Shown here: positions 33,975 to 48,900 of the stretch, in pieces
How the letters are laid out: each line of letters starts with the position of its first letter
How positions within the stretch are numbered: position 1 is the stretch's first letter
Assembly (NCBI GenBank): GCA_030141605.1
Contig: JAQGDQ010000025.1
Location: 232,907 to 292,906 of the forward strand
From: Tubiluchus corallicola
Taxonomy: Eukaryota; Priapulida; Priapulimorpha; Priapulimorphida; Tubiluchidae
Direction: 5' to 3'
Length of the DNA: 60,000 bases
Program-made: the position numbers and the translations under genes
The notes under the pieces: model-generated
Database searches by the model: none
What the model was told of the DNA's origin: nothing
What the model saw: the letters and a program-made list of their open reading frames with translations, nothing else

Positions 33975-36900
33975 TATTATTATTATTATTTATGTATTTT
34001 TTTATTATTTACTCGTACATAAATGTACATTAAAACAAACACAGACACACGTACATATTATCATTGCACCCAAATGTATAAAAATACTCAGTTGCACTTT
34101 ACATTAATTATAAAAGTGCTAATATTTAAAAAGCTCTAATTAATTAAAAAACAACCAAAGATTTTACCAAGCCTAAATCATACAACTATACAACTATAAG
34201 TTCACAAGGAAAAGCCCTAAAAATTTAATTTAAAAAATAATATAAAATCTATTTGATAAAACACATGCAAAATTAAAATCCAATTCAATTCTCATATTCT
34301 AATTTACGCAAGGAAGAGTGGAGAGGTCCATAAGCTGTTATCCTTAACCCATATCCTTCGACGAGCGTTAACAGTAACAGTAATGTTTTTGTAACAAATA
34401 TTTGCTAAAGGTACATAATAAAAATACATGTCGTATGTATAAAAATACTTAAATGTGTTCATTATATAACTCATTTAAACTTAGTAGATGCACAGAAAAC
34501 TAAAGTTCCTACAAAAAAAACAAATATGTTGAGGGATGAAGTGATCTTGAACAAAAAGTTCATTGGTTATTGACAGAATCTTGAGGCAATTGAAACTAGC
34601 AGTAAGCATAATATGTACTAATAATGATTAACAATATAGTACAATAAGTTTATTTATTAATTGCTGATGGTGTGTAATTGGTTGGCTATGTAGAATATTG
34701 AGTGTTTCATGAGTCAGTATACACTTTGCATTTTCTATATTTTTAGTGAACAAAGCAAAATGTTTGAAAATTGGCACAGATGAACTAAAACCTTGGGTAG
34801 TTTTTTTAGTCAAATTAGATGAAAATCTAAAAAGACTGCTGCAGTAGTAGGCCTTGCTGTTTTCGCTACCTTTTTTAGGGAGCTCAAGAGCTTCAGGTAC
34901 CAATCCAATTGCAAATCGGACATCTTGCGTTAAGAAAGTTTCTCAAAGCCAGTGAGTGGTGTGGAAGGGCTGTACCTTGTTAAAAAACTATATTGTCAAT
35001 AGTGAAAGAATAGTATGGTTCATATGGTGTTCTTCATTTCCTCTGAACTTTAGTTTGTAATTGACGGCCTCATGCCTGACTGATTTTGCACCTCATTTTT
35101 AATGTTACTGTCAACGTAGCAGCCGAGCTCCAGTTAAAAAAATAACTGAAATGAATTGCCAAATACCCCATTTGATTCATGTAAAAGCTTGCTGAGATTA
35201 TGGAAAACATTAAAAAGAAAATTAGAAATCAGTGTATATTGACTTATGAAACACCTCGTATTTAATTGTAACTATGTTTTTTTGCATGATTTACTATTGG
35301 TCAATGATGTTACTTAGGCAGTGAAGTTGATAAAGTTGATAGGCAAAGTGACCTTCAAGAAAATGGCAAGATGGCTGAGCAGAGTGAAAGTCTTGATGCT
35401 GGAGATGAACTTGGCCCAGATGCTTCTACTGCAAAACAGGTAAATGAAAGTGCATGTTCACACCAACAAAGGAAATGTTTCACTTGGAATTTTTGCTGTA
35501 CATTTTTGGCTGTACTCTGCCTACTTTTGAACTACAAGTGAAATTGCATTAGCTCTCCGAAATACGTTTTTTAATTTTCACATCATTTCAGCAAATAAAA
35601 GTTGACCAGCTCGAGTTTTAACTTGTTTGATACTTGACCAGTCAAGTTTCATTTTTAAAATGGCAAAATGTTTTCTATGTAAACATTACCGTTGTGTTTT
35701 GTGGAATGTTTCACATAGGAAATACAACCAGAAACTTCGTGAAGTTTTCCAGTTTCAGTTTTAACAGAAGCCAGAACACCACAGATTACTACACGGAATT
35801 GTAAGCTAATCATATTAAAATAATATCAGAATTGTCCATGTACATTATATCTTGGAAAGAAATAATATTTCACAATGATTGTTACCTGTTTAAATTAGTG
35901 AGTATTTAAATAGAATCAACAAAAATGGTTACATTTTAGTTGGTTGAAGACACGGAAGCTGCATTTGAAGACGCCTCTAAAATAGTGAAAGAGGAAGTGT
36001 CTGATGTGTGCCAAACAGTTTCCAAGATTGAAGAAGGTTCGAGTGAAAGTTCAGCAAAAAACAAGACTGATTTTTACGACAAAGAGAAAGAAGCTGTCGA
36101 AACAGAACAAATTTTGAATGAAACCACAACAGAAGATCATGCTGAAGAAGAGTCTGCAGAAAAGCATAAAGAAGTTGTCGAAAGAGCTACTGACGAACAA
36201 GAATGGTTGGACCTAGATAAAGAACTAGAGCTCTTTGTGAGCGAGCTTGAGAAAGAGACGTTACTGAAGCCACCGCCTCCCCCTATTGAAGCAGAAGGCT
36301 CTGCAATGGAAAGCGAAACTGAAGCATTAAATCGACTTGCAGCTAAAACCCCAAATGGAGACATCAAAGCAGTTGATGAAGACCTTGAAACTATATTACA
36401 AAATCACGACAACGTGTTGAACTTGATTGACGCAGTTGCAAAAGCAACAGAGGCTCCTTCCACTTCTGATTTGCCAGTTGAAACAGAGACTACAAACAGT
36501 ACAGCAACTAAGCAACAAGATGATGAAGATGAAATGGGTATGGCTTAATTCTTCAAACTTTTGGTTTATATTCCAAGGGAAATATTTTCAAAAACTAATT
36601 TCCAATGTTACACAGATATGTTTAGGGCATTTCTAGCCAAAATGATTTTTATATATAAAACCTACTGAATTTTTGTCAAAATCTCCTGTAAGTTGCTTTT
36701 ATGAGGTGATGCAGTACTTGTAATGGTCTTTCCATTTTTGTTGATTACACTTTTGTACCTGAGTAACAATAGAAATTGCTACATTAAAGAAAAAGTGTAT
36801 GCTGTGTCACAGATCAGCACATGCTAAGCATACTAAAGTAACTAAGGTTAAAGGAGAGACTGGTGAACCTTGACGCTCATTGAGAGAAATTCGCAAAATA

Positions 36901-39900
36901 AAGTTTTATCGGCTGTTAGCAGTTTCCTTGTTTCTAAGGCTAGGATTAGTAGAAAATAAAATCCATGGTAATTCAAATTATTCAACTAAATAATTGCCAT
37001 GATGCCATCAATGCACAATGCTTTCTAGCTTAGAAGAAGTTATTGTTAAGTTTATTAACACAAACTTATGTAATTTATTATCATGAAACCAGTGATGCGA
37101 GTATCACTAGTTTTAGCCTGTCTTCTACAATATGTAAGCATCATTGCAAGAACTTGCCTAGTGTTTGATTAACTATTAAAGTGGCTGTTAATATGCTTAA
37201 TTTAAATTTTTAGATCTTAAATCTTAGATCTTATCTGCAGATACAAAACTAGTAAATCCTGTTTTCAAATTTTTTAGTGCCAGTTGATCCCCAAACAAGA
37301 ATTTTCATCAAAAATATCACGACGGGTGATTTGAAGAACATGCCGTTGATTCAAGTGCTTCATCAAGCTGAACGCTTCTCTATCTGCCTATCAAAACATC
37401 CAGTCGATCTTGCCGTGCCTAAGAAACCGCGGAAAGGAAAAGCACGTGGGTAAGGCGTGAAAAACATTTAAGCTTTGATGTAGAAACTACAGTTTTTTTA
37501 AAGGCGATAAAGTGAAATGTCAGGATTTTAAGCTTTGTTGAATCGGTTCTAAACTTATATGCATATGCTTATATAGTAATAATCATCCGTGTTATTCTAA
37601 CAGCTGATCCTTTTTCAATACAGAAATGTTGACCTTATTTTCCGCACACCTGTACATGCCAAAGAAACAGCAGATCATATGCAAAAGTTTTTCAAACAAA
37701 CTGGGAGGTCGCTCGAGATAATTTATCCAGCATCGGAAGAAAACAAGCGTAAGTGAAATCATTTTTCTATCTGTCCACTTTTTAGTGTTCAGACAAGCTG
37801 TTTTGCATTTTATATAGAATTTAATTTTGAGCAAATGTACTAAATTAAATCTAGATATTCTAAATCTCTTTTGTACTAAATTAAATCTTACGGTAAATTA
37901 AATTGTATCAGTAGAATATATTAAGCTGTGCTTATGTGTATATTAATGTACTTAGGCCAATGAATTGACTTGACAGCTTGAGAGTTTTCTGCATTCCAGA
38001 AGGAAAAACAGTATTTTTTTGGAATTAATTTGAATTAAATAGGCATGTTTATTGAAGATCCAAAAATGACATGTTTAGTTTGCTTTGTAATAAACATTTT
38101 ACGTGAAGTTAATGCAGCTATTTGTTTGTTTTTAGTCGAATTCAATTTGCCGTGGAAGGTGAAGAAACAGACAGGTATTTCTAACAAAGTTTTACTTCTT
38201 TTTACTAAGTGTTGAGACTTGTGACAAAAGGTCTCATGCTTTTTGCAACTAGCTTTCACTAACTGAAAAACAATGGGATTACAGAGTTTCTAGCACCTAC
38301 AGTGGTCTTTCCACCTGAAACTCATCATTAAACTGAGGGACAAAATAGTGTGGACTTCGCACTTCCATTTCTGAGTTTGAGAAACGTAAATTTATATGTA
38401 TGATTATAAGCTTAAACATACAAAATTTATTTTCAGTTAATATAGCAGCTTAGATATCCTTAATATTGATTTAGTTATATTGGTGACTGGAAATAAAGTC
38501 ACAGCAAAAAAGTCACGGAGAAAAGTCACAATTTTGACAAAGAAAAGTCACAGGAAAAGGTCTGAATTAAGTTTAGCTATGGTTGGGGGTTAGAGTTGAT
38601 GTTATTTCTTTTTTCCTGTAACTTTTTTACCTGGATTTGTTGTATTAGATGTAGTGAAAGACCTAGCTGCGTTACTTTAGTGGCATCCTAACTTTGCATG
38701 AAAGCATAAACTAACGAACTTATCTTACAAACAGACATGATGCAAATCTTTCACTAAGACAAGTAGTTACATCTAGCAGCTATGTGGCTGTTTACATGAT
38801 GCCGGATAAATGTTGCTGAGGTTCGTCATTTTGCCACTCAAGTGCATTTAGTTGCACAAAATAGCTGTTCGCGACACCTTAGGTTAGCCCTTGGTCAGTG
38901 TAGGCAGGCAGATTCTGCAGAGCTCATGCTTACGGTGTCCAGCACTTGTTTCTGACAGGTCCCGTATATGGTACAGGTGACGCAAATTTTGTTTAGTAGC
39001 TTGCACTACAAACAGAATGCAGTTGTGTCATCTTAGAGGCTGTCGCTGATGATAACCGTATGCGTTGCTGTCACCAGCATATTTCTAATACTATTTGCAT
39101 GGAGTATCATTAGTATAACATAGTGCGCAGCTATCAGTGCCTTCAAATACTATATGGCATTTTTGTGTTTAGTGCTGTGTGAATAATCCTTAATGTTAAC
39201 ATTGGAAGCTCACCAAGGTTCGCACATTTGCCCAATAACTTGCCATGACCTTCGAATAGTAACAATCTCTTATGTTAAATGATGGTCAAATATGTCACTA
39301 CATCTGGAAAATTGAATGAAAAATGTTTGCCGTCATGCAGAAATGTAATTCTGTCATTTCTTGGCTATGACTACAGACTCTATAGGTTTGTACAGGTTTT
39401 CACACAATAGTTTATTTTGTACTGTACATCCTTTGAAGTTTGTGAGTACTAGCACCTAGCGTGCACACACTACAGTGGATAAACAAAATGTGTGTATGCA
39501 AAGTGCAAGCAACTCCTTATATGGTACTATGTTTTTTGGGGTAATTCTGCAATTATTGCTAGAGTAGGAGAAACAGCTGCATTGAAATCGAACATGTTAC
39601 ATAGACCTTCCTCCTTAAGGTCCTTATGGTGCTATAACTAAAAAATGGTACTTTCACTAAACCTGCTTACTAGTAATTACATCATTTGAAATTTTAGTGC
39701 TGTAAAGCGTGTAAGCAAGCATGTGATGTACTGAATGGACCATGAGGGTAACTCAATCAGTATCGTACTTGTTTTGCATAAGACAGGCTATACAGGTACG
39801 GTCTGAGAGCTGGGTTGTGCCAGAGACTTTAAATAGGATATCTGCTGCTTCTATGTCAAGTACATGGAATTCATAGGCAGGTTAATAATGGTCTCCCCAC

Positions 39901-42900
39901 CACCCCACACTGTTGTTGATGTTGCTTGACACAATCCTCTGTATTTGAAAATCGGTGAAGGGTGTGGTGGGTGTTAGGCAGTATTGTAAAAATCATTCTT
40001 GCCTAAGTCATTTGCAAGGGCTTGTTTTTGGTGAATTGCCTTTGCTAAACATGATGACAACCAGCTACTATTATATTCTAACAAACTGGATGATGGAACA
40101 GGTAGAATGTACCTTATTACAGACTTGGTATTAATTTAACTTAATTTAACCAAGTCTTGTACACCTGTTTTGTATGCTGCAGCATCACTGACACAACAGG
40201 TTGAGAAGCTGATTATCTCCAATTTGCCGAAGTCGGCAACACTCGACTACCTCAAGAAACAACTTCCCGAAGCAACCAGTATATACCGTCATCCCCAAGA
40301 TGAAACCTTGGATTGTAGTGGGTAAACCTGCCTCTTTTATATTTTGGATTATTTCTAGCACTCGTGACATCGCTGTGCTCGACTCGAAGTTTTTATGGCA
40401 CAGTTGTCACCAAGATTTTTTATGACACAAATGTGAGTTATCCAAAACTGGATACATAAAGTTATACATATATAGTAAAAGTGTCACTGCACTATAGTGT
40501 AGTGTGCACGGCTATGTGGCTTCACGAGTGCCCATGTCAAAATGGACGAAACTGCTTGCGGAGGTGGGTTTTAAATAACCCCTGTTAGAAGGTATTTTGT
40601 TGGATAAAAAGTACTTGTTAAAGTGGACAGGGAATTACTTTAGTAGTTTACTACTTCTTTTTATTTTTGTATTCTGTTTCTAATTAGTTATCAGAAAGCT
40701 TCAAAAAAGCATGGTAATTTTTTTCATATGCAGTATAACAATTCTTTCATTTTGTCTGCCATAATGTCTAAATTTTGTGGTCGTTTCTCGCTTTAGAATA
40801 GCAGTGTGTGTGGTGCCGAAGTCATTTGAGGCTACAGCACGACAGAAATACAGCAAGATTGTGATGCGGGAAGACGATGAAGACTATAAGCTGAAGGTGT
40901 TCTCTTTTCTTAGTTACAGTAAGTGCTTAAATGCTTCTAAGCTGTAGACTAGATCTTCATCTAATGTTGGCAGTTGGTGTAATTACCAGCACTGACACCT
41001 ATCCTCATTATTTTGCATTAGGATGTTTTCGGACATGGCAAACAGCTGTTAAACTGAAAAACTTATCAATAGCTTACACAGAGCGTGGACAGGAAGTGCC
41101 GGAAAACATAACACAAACTATGCTGAAGTACAAGGAGCAGTATGCCGTTCTTTCGAAGCAACTAAAGACTGAGATAAACAAATCCAGAGTATGTAATTGT
41201 TTCGTGGAATATAAATAGCTGTGCACTTTAGTTTCTGTGCCATGCAGCAGTTGTGAGATAATAACCAGTTTAGGTTATAAAGCTGAGATTTGAACCAAAT
41301 CTCCATACCTTATGCTACCGTATCAAATCTCACTCTTTGTTCATGAGATGCAAATTTTAGACATGTGTCACTTTTACTCTTGAAATTAATAAACTTCTTT
41401 AATTTTCTGAATTTTATCAGATGATGAAGCGGAATGGCCGCCAATGAATGACTGCCAGTTAATGGGAGCAAAGTTGTTTCACTTGTGTAGGAGTGTGAAT
41501 AGATTTGTGTGTGTATAATGCGTATAGGCTTTCCATTCTTTATATATTAACATCCATTTTCTGGAGGATGAAATTATAATGTTTGCAATTGTATGAAATG
41601 CGTAGTGGGCAAAAAACTGCTATTACTAGCATATTTTTATTCAGTTACTAGCATGCCAGGATATCTTTTAAAGAATTTACTTGTTGGGTACCTTGGACAC
41701 TTGATGTTTTTAACACCTTTTTTCTTAGTACATGATGAGACTTTCTATTAGGCATGTTCTGCATGTCCACAAGTAACAGCTCAGAATGGAAAATGCCTTG
41801 AACATGAAAGAGTACATAGAATAGTACATCAGAGAGCTCATAGAATTGCCATAGATTTATTCATAACCATAATTGGTAAAGTTGTTCTAAACATTTTTGT
41901 GCAATACAATTGCTTTCACATTTCCATGATATTTTTTCGCATTAGTACGTGTTATAGCAAAAATAGTACATGTGACAAAAGTTTGATTTTTTTTTAGGCT
42001 AAGAAATTTCCAAATCCAGCGAAATCTGCCAAGAAACGAAAGCATTCTGGCATGGGAAGTATAATACTACTTGTATAATTGTTACTCAAAATTTCTGAAG
42101 CTGTTTAATTTAATCTGCGTGAATTGAACATTTTCACTCATTTTTTTAGCCTGTTAAAGACAGGTTTTCTGCAGGTGCAGGCTACTCCTCTTCCCGTTGC
42201 TGATCATGCCAGGACTTGAAAAATACTAAAGTTTCAGCATTTTAAAACAGATTATGACGAAACTTTGTAAGATGACTCTAACACATGTTCTAGATCGACT
42301 GATGGAGCCAGATTTTCTAGTTGACAACATGTCCATGAATTTTTAGTAAATGGTGTTCCTTTTCTCATGTTAACTGACATAGATGTAGCGTTTACTCTAG
42401 TAGTTACGTTGAAGTAAATAAAATTTTACACTCCGCAGCAAGAATTAAATACCCCTTGCATGAAATTACTCTCAGAGGTGATTTACGTCTTAATTCATCA
42501 AAAAGTCTTCAAGGGAGGGCTTAGATTCATGCAAATCAAATACAAAAATCTATATTAACAGTAGTTTACAGGCAAATTTTTCATTCTCTCATTTGTCAAG
42601 GGACATGTAGCTCTTGCTGTCATATGTAAATTTCTCGTTTTGTCACGAGTGTGTTAATTTTCAGGTTGGACAGGCTACCAGTCTTGCTGCTAAACGACAA
42701 GCAACAGTTGCTAAGTCATCATTTCCCTTGGTAGGTCATGTCTAATTTTGAATTGCATTTTGCATTTCCATGAGATTTAGCCAGTTTTTGCTGCTATGCT
42801 TGAAATATGAAAGAGTTATTTTTTGGGATAGGTAGAAGAAAGGTTTGTATTTGTCATGAAATTAAATATATTTTATTAATACGGTTCATAGTTTTGTTGA

Positions 42901-45900
42901 AATAACAATACTATCCAAATGTTTGCTTATATTTGCTGTTATTGATATGTTAATGATCAAGCCTATACTTTTTAGCTCTATAAATTTTAATTCACGTTCA
43001 AGGAACCCCAAAAAGTAGTTCTGACCCAGGCTACAGCAAAACTGGCAGCTAAGGAAGGTGACTGTTTATCTTCTTTTGGATATTTCCCAGAGCTTCAATT
43101 CACCTTTATCTGTGTGTGAGCTCATTAGAGTTTTCTGAATCACTTAGTTTGTACAAATCATTGTCATCCATCTTGTTCATTGCTGAATGTTTTTTTTGAC
43201 ATTTGAACTAAATAAAAAATAATTATATATTACAGAAAAGAGGTGGTCTAAGGGGCAGAGGAAAGCCATGGGCATATCAAGAAGGAACAGAATACACAAG
43301 TGGACAGCTACGTGCTACAACAGAAACTATTGCTACTTCTAATAATAGTGGGGACATCGTGATTGACCGAGTGGGAGACAGAGGACGTGGGCGTGGGAAG
43401 ATACGGGGTCACGGTACTCGCAACCGACTAAATCGGGTACAAAACATTCATTTAACTTTATGATGCATTATAAATCTTTGTCAACCACGGAGCTTCTAGT
43501 TTTAAAAGCTGGATTCATTAAATTCTGCTCATGATTTTGTATTGATCTTGAGTGTATGCTTTGTCACTGACATATGTGGGTTGCTTTGTTGATAATGGGA
43601 CATGATAACAGAGGATACATTATTGCCTATTAGAAAATATATACTGCTGTAAACTTGTAATATTGTGCAAATTGAGTTGTCTCAGTGTTATCATTGCAAT
43701 AAATAGTTTCTTTTCTATGTTTAATAAAAAATGTATGAATGGAAGCAGTGATGCTCATCAAAATGCTTTCTTTATACAGTTAGTCCCATTTTGTTTTAAT
43801 GAACTACATGCCATTGTATGTTTACTGTTTTTACTGTGTTAGATATTTGACTAGCACTCCTGTAAATTTATCCTGTTTTTTCTTTCAGCGAAGAAGGCAA
43901 CGGATGAGGGAGCAGATGCAAAGTGGTAAGATTGCGGTCATTCTTACTTATTATTATTATTATTATTATTTATTTTGCACAGTTTATTTGGTGTAAGTAT
44001 TTGTCAAATAAATTAAGTAAAATTCTGGTGAAATCGTGCATTCTGCGTAGAGTGAAAGATTTAAACTAGGCCTTTAGAAAAAAATCATATCTGTGTTGTT
44101 CAAAAGCATAACTAAATTATTTTAACTTGTACAAGCTAAATGAATAATTTGTTTTGCTTAGTGAATCACCTCAAAATCTGCCTGACATGAATTGTATTAT
44201 TTGAGAGCCATGGCAAACACATGGGACAGTAATGAATTTTGACGTGAATTCTTGTGTTAATATGGAAAAAAAGAGCAGAAAAACTGTTTCTTAGTTTTAG
44301 CTCTGCATTTTAGTTTTGTTGAGTGAATGCTTGAATGTGCAGTAAAAAAATCTGTTGCAGCTAGGAGCTTTCATCCTAAGGCAGTAAACTACGTCTATCT
44401 CGAACAGGTCTCGTGGAACAGATTTTAACAAACATTGTGTAACTTTAAATCTGTAACTGGAATTATTGCATACTCGAACTGAATTCTCGGTACAGTATTA
44501 AGAATTTGATTGAAATTACCTCACTATCTCAAACAGTCTTCCTAGCTAGAAGTCCTACGTGAAAATGTGCACCACATTACGATTTCAACTGCTGGTTTCA
44601 ACAAAAATGCTAAGATTTCTTGTATTACTTTAGCGGAATGATGCACACAACATGGCTCAACAAACGTGGTTTAATGTAGATCACAATATTATTATTGCCG
44701 AATTCTATTAACCATGCTATCAGCTACAATAGAGATGGTCCAGTCATATTATTTTTGGTTATTCATAAAAGCGTTGTTTGATATTTGTTTAAAGGCTCAG
44801 TTTGTCATTTCTACAGGCTGTAGTGTTACTTGTGTATTGTCCAACGTTGATGTGTGACTCAATCTTGTTTTCTTACGAACATTATCTAACTCGGTCAAAT
44901 TTCTCAGTCCTGAGGTGTTTGAGTTATGCATACTTTACTGTAGTATTAAATTTTAAATGCTTTTTTTCCATTTTTTAGGTTTTTCAAATCCAAATCAACT
45001 GTCTCAACCAAGGTAAGCCAATTTAATATAATAGTTAAACATCAACAGTTTCACATTTTCGATGATTCGTGTGTCAAATCATCTCTTTAAAGAGTTATTC
45101 AAGCCAGAAAATGAAGTGGAGAGAGAAAAACAACTATTATTTTTTGTTGTTTTCACCTTTTTTTACAAATACCAATACTTTGAAAAAACTGCAACAAGCC
45201 TGTATTCATGCTAAAAGATTTGTGATTTTTGCAAGGTCTGTTCAAAGTGAGTGCTGTAGGTCTATATTGCGTCGGATATTGGGGAAGTCTGCATTTTCCC
45301 GAATTTAGATTTTCAAATTTTTTCCTATGTACATCTTGTATGTGTATAAAAAGTTTTCGTGGTACTTTTGGTGGGCCTTTGAGGGAGCATGGTCACCACC
45401 ATTATTAACACGTGGATACCATGTGGAACACGCATGCATCAGTGATGTTATTTGCTAGTCTTTTACCAGAGTTTTTATTATTAATTTTTCAAGTGTAATT
45501 GTTATGTGCTTGATTATCAGCACATCTTGTTTCACACGTGTTTTATTAGGAATGTTACCACATGTAATCAGTACACTAACAACTTGCTGAGGCAGCACTC
45601 TTAGCCACGTATCCATATTCTTACACATATCCATTAATTTGTCCAAGTTTAGGTACGTGCAAGTTGACGATCGCAGAATGAAGTTTGCATAAGCTTGTAA
45701 GATCTATGCAAGTGTCCTCGCGTCACAGTGGTGCTATCCGTTCTTTGTATTTAAACTTTAATAGTAACAGTAACATAGAATTGCTATCACATAGTAACAT
45801 AGTAATGTTGATGACAGTGCAATTTTAGTTTACTAGGTTTTAATGATGAAACTCTTGAAATGAAGGTATGATGATCATTTTACATATAATGCTTGATAAT

Positions 45901-48900
45901 TATTTAAACAAAAACATTACTTAACTATAGCCATTGTCATCTTAATTTACATGTTGTCAAAACATGTACACAATTTCTGCCTTGTATATTTTTTTAGATA
46001 TGGTGGAAGCTTTAATGCAGGTGATATGAGACAGGTAATATTTATCTATGATGACATTTGTATCTATATTTTCATGTGATTAGAGTTTCGGAGACACAGA
46101 AAAAGAACTAATAAACCACATGCACTGTACTGTAATAAACGATACATGTCTGTTGTTGCATAATAAAAACCGAGGCATTTATAAATCAGTGCCAGATATA
46201 ACTCCTTAAATTAATTCACAGTCATTCTCTTTTTGTCACTAGAAATGCGAATGTGTAGGGTTCACAAATGGCAATAACTCATTACTGGTGTATCTTAGCA
46301 TCTCATTTATCTATTTTAAGACGCAGTAGCGCATGATACAAGTATTGCTTTGGGTAATACAAATAAACTTAGCGTAAAAGAGGAGTACAGTCAAACCACA
46401 TTGTACTAAACCACCTGGGAGCCGAAAAAAGTTGGCATTATAGTAAGTTTGGCACTATTTAAATTTTCCCATAAACTAATCACATAAGTGCACACAAGTT
46501 AGAGTCCCCAATTTTCTCTCTAAAGTTTAATGAATTAAACAAAACTCTTAGGTTAGTCACTTAAAATCAATCACATCATTAAAAATTTATGGTTTGCGTA
46601 ATAAACATGTTATGTGATCAATTATATAATAGACTGTAGCACTACTGCTCCAATAAACAGGTATAATGGAAAAGTTTAGTTATAACTACAAATTTAAAAG
46701 TAACTTACTGGTGTGTTTTCTTGTCTGTCACCTGTATTGCTGCGTACGTGGCATTGACAATAATATTATCATGATTGTACGATGTACAGGGCAGCTTGCG
46801 AACAATCAAAACACAACATGCATTATTTTATACAGCAAGTGACATCTGGCCAGTTTGAGGACTCAACGGAGCACATAGCATCCTATTACAGTTGGTATTA
46901 TATTTAGAAACTGCTAACGCTAATTGAGACTGCTGGTGGCAATTCCTCATTCAACATCTTAATTTTTTTGGCGGATGGCGGGTAGTGGGGGCGGCGTGGC
47001 AGGTTAGTTTTGTATTAAAATACAGCTGTTTCGTGCCTAGCCATTTTGCATGTGGTACAACGGAGGGCAGTATAACGAGGTTTGACTGTACTGCCCAAGT
47101 ATAGCAAATTATGGCACTAACTTTAGAATGGTAAAGGTTGTTTTTTGCAGTATCCATACGGTCTGCCTGCAGTGCCCGGAAATCAAACGGACGTTCTCTC
47201 GAACATTTCGTCAATGCTCAGGTTAGTAAAAGTAGATTATATGTAAACATACAGCAGGAACTGTAAAAAGTGGATCATATTAAGTCTTTTAAAGCACTAC
47301 TCAACTATTTATTTCATTTTGTTTTTGTTGCTGTAAAATGTTGATGCTATTTTTACTAGGAAAAATGGTATTCAATGACAGCATTTACCAAGTATGGCAA
47401 ACTCTATTTGTAATAGCCTAATTGGGAGAAAGAATTCCGTGCGTTTTAACAACGCTAAACATTTTTCACTTAATGACACAGCATTTCATTTTGACGATAA
47501 TTTTTTTACTTTGCTCAAAGCCGATTTTTATTTCGTCAACAAGTTTTTCACCTAATTTGATGCATTAAAACAGTACATATTGCATTATACTAAAAATGCA
47601 CTAGTAACGTGAACAGTGCAGTTATTATACAAGTTTACGTTTTTGTTTCTCGACTGACCACTAAATGCTAGCCGTTTGCATCAAGCAAGACCGGGGAGTA
47701 AACGTTATGCAAAGGAATTTTGCCTGCAACCTGTTGCTATAGCAACCAGACTAAGTATCTAGATAAACTCCCAAGGGTGCTCCAGGGTTTGGCTTTAACT
47801 CTGGTGCAGTGTTTATTGTTTAACACATAGACTTAAATGTCAACGAAAGAGATACAGCTAGCTAGGTAAGTAGTTTCAAGCAAGCCCAAAAGAAATTTAT
47901 CAGTAAAACTCGTAAAATATTTTATTTATATGACTTAAGCAGCATTGATTTTTGTCTCGGAAACGTATCTCAATTCTTTTACATTACTTTCTTTTGAAGT
48001 CTTGGCTTCTATGGAAGTTTTGGTTAACGTCGTGTTTTGGTGAATGCATTAGCATCAATAAGCGAAGACTTACTGTACACATCAAATCTTACTAGAAAAA
48101 TAACTAATAAACCTTATGAAAGTACACTATACCTTATTAAGCACAACATACACACATCTGTACTGTAATAAACAGTACACGGGATGGTGAATGAATAATA
48201 ATGCACCCAGTTAGTTTATAATATATGTCACTCTGACTGCCGTATGTGATGCTCACTTCATTCATGGTCTGGATACATGCCATCATTGATAGGTCTGTTT
48301 TAACCAAAATGAGTCTGGTAGTAAAAATGGTCCATTATATCGGAAATCTGGTTCATTAGAATAAATATTTACCATTGCGGAGGTTTACCCTACGTGCAAA
48401 ATTCATTTACGTTTACAAGTTGTATTTTCCACTATTCTTTTGTAGCTTTCACGTGTGCTATAGATCTTTTTTTCTTGCATATGCAGTGATTTTACCCAGC
48501 AGTTCAAGCAGATTCAACCACACCTGCAAAATCCCGAACATTCTTCTGTTTCGCCTCATCGCAGCGACAACCAATCTTCAGACAGACGGCATCGTGAGCG
48601 AGATACAGGTGTAAGTCAAAGTGAAACTTTCTATGACGTGTTTCCAACTAACAACTTTACCAGTGACCCTTTCAAGGAAACTAATGACTTCATGGGTCAA
48701 CCTGGGCAGTCTGAATTCTTTGTTGGTGGTGGGTATACTGGACCCGACAATAGAGTTCTAGAGCAGAGATATGGACCTACGGAGATGGGTCAGGTAACTG
48801 GTTATCCAAATATGTCATCGGTTGGAAACTTTGCAAATTATGGTGGAAATGAAACTTTCTATGGTGCATCTCAAACTAATCAGTTTCTGGGTGGAGGTTA

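Noticed and set aside
33818-34107. Poly-Ile and poly-Leu frames
   Set aside because: Direct translation of an (ATT)n microsatellite.
36137-36367. Minus-strand Ser-rich frame
   Set aside because: Antisense shadow of the acidic exon 35940-36537 of paralogue 2.
42150-42174. Mini-exon between TTTTTTTAG and GCAG|GTGCAG
   Set aside because: Its length shifts phase so that no neighbouring exon can be joined without a stop.
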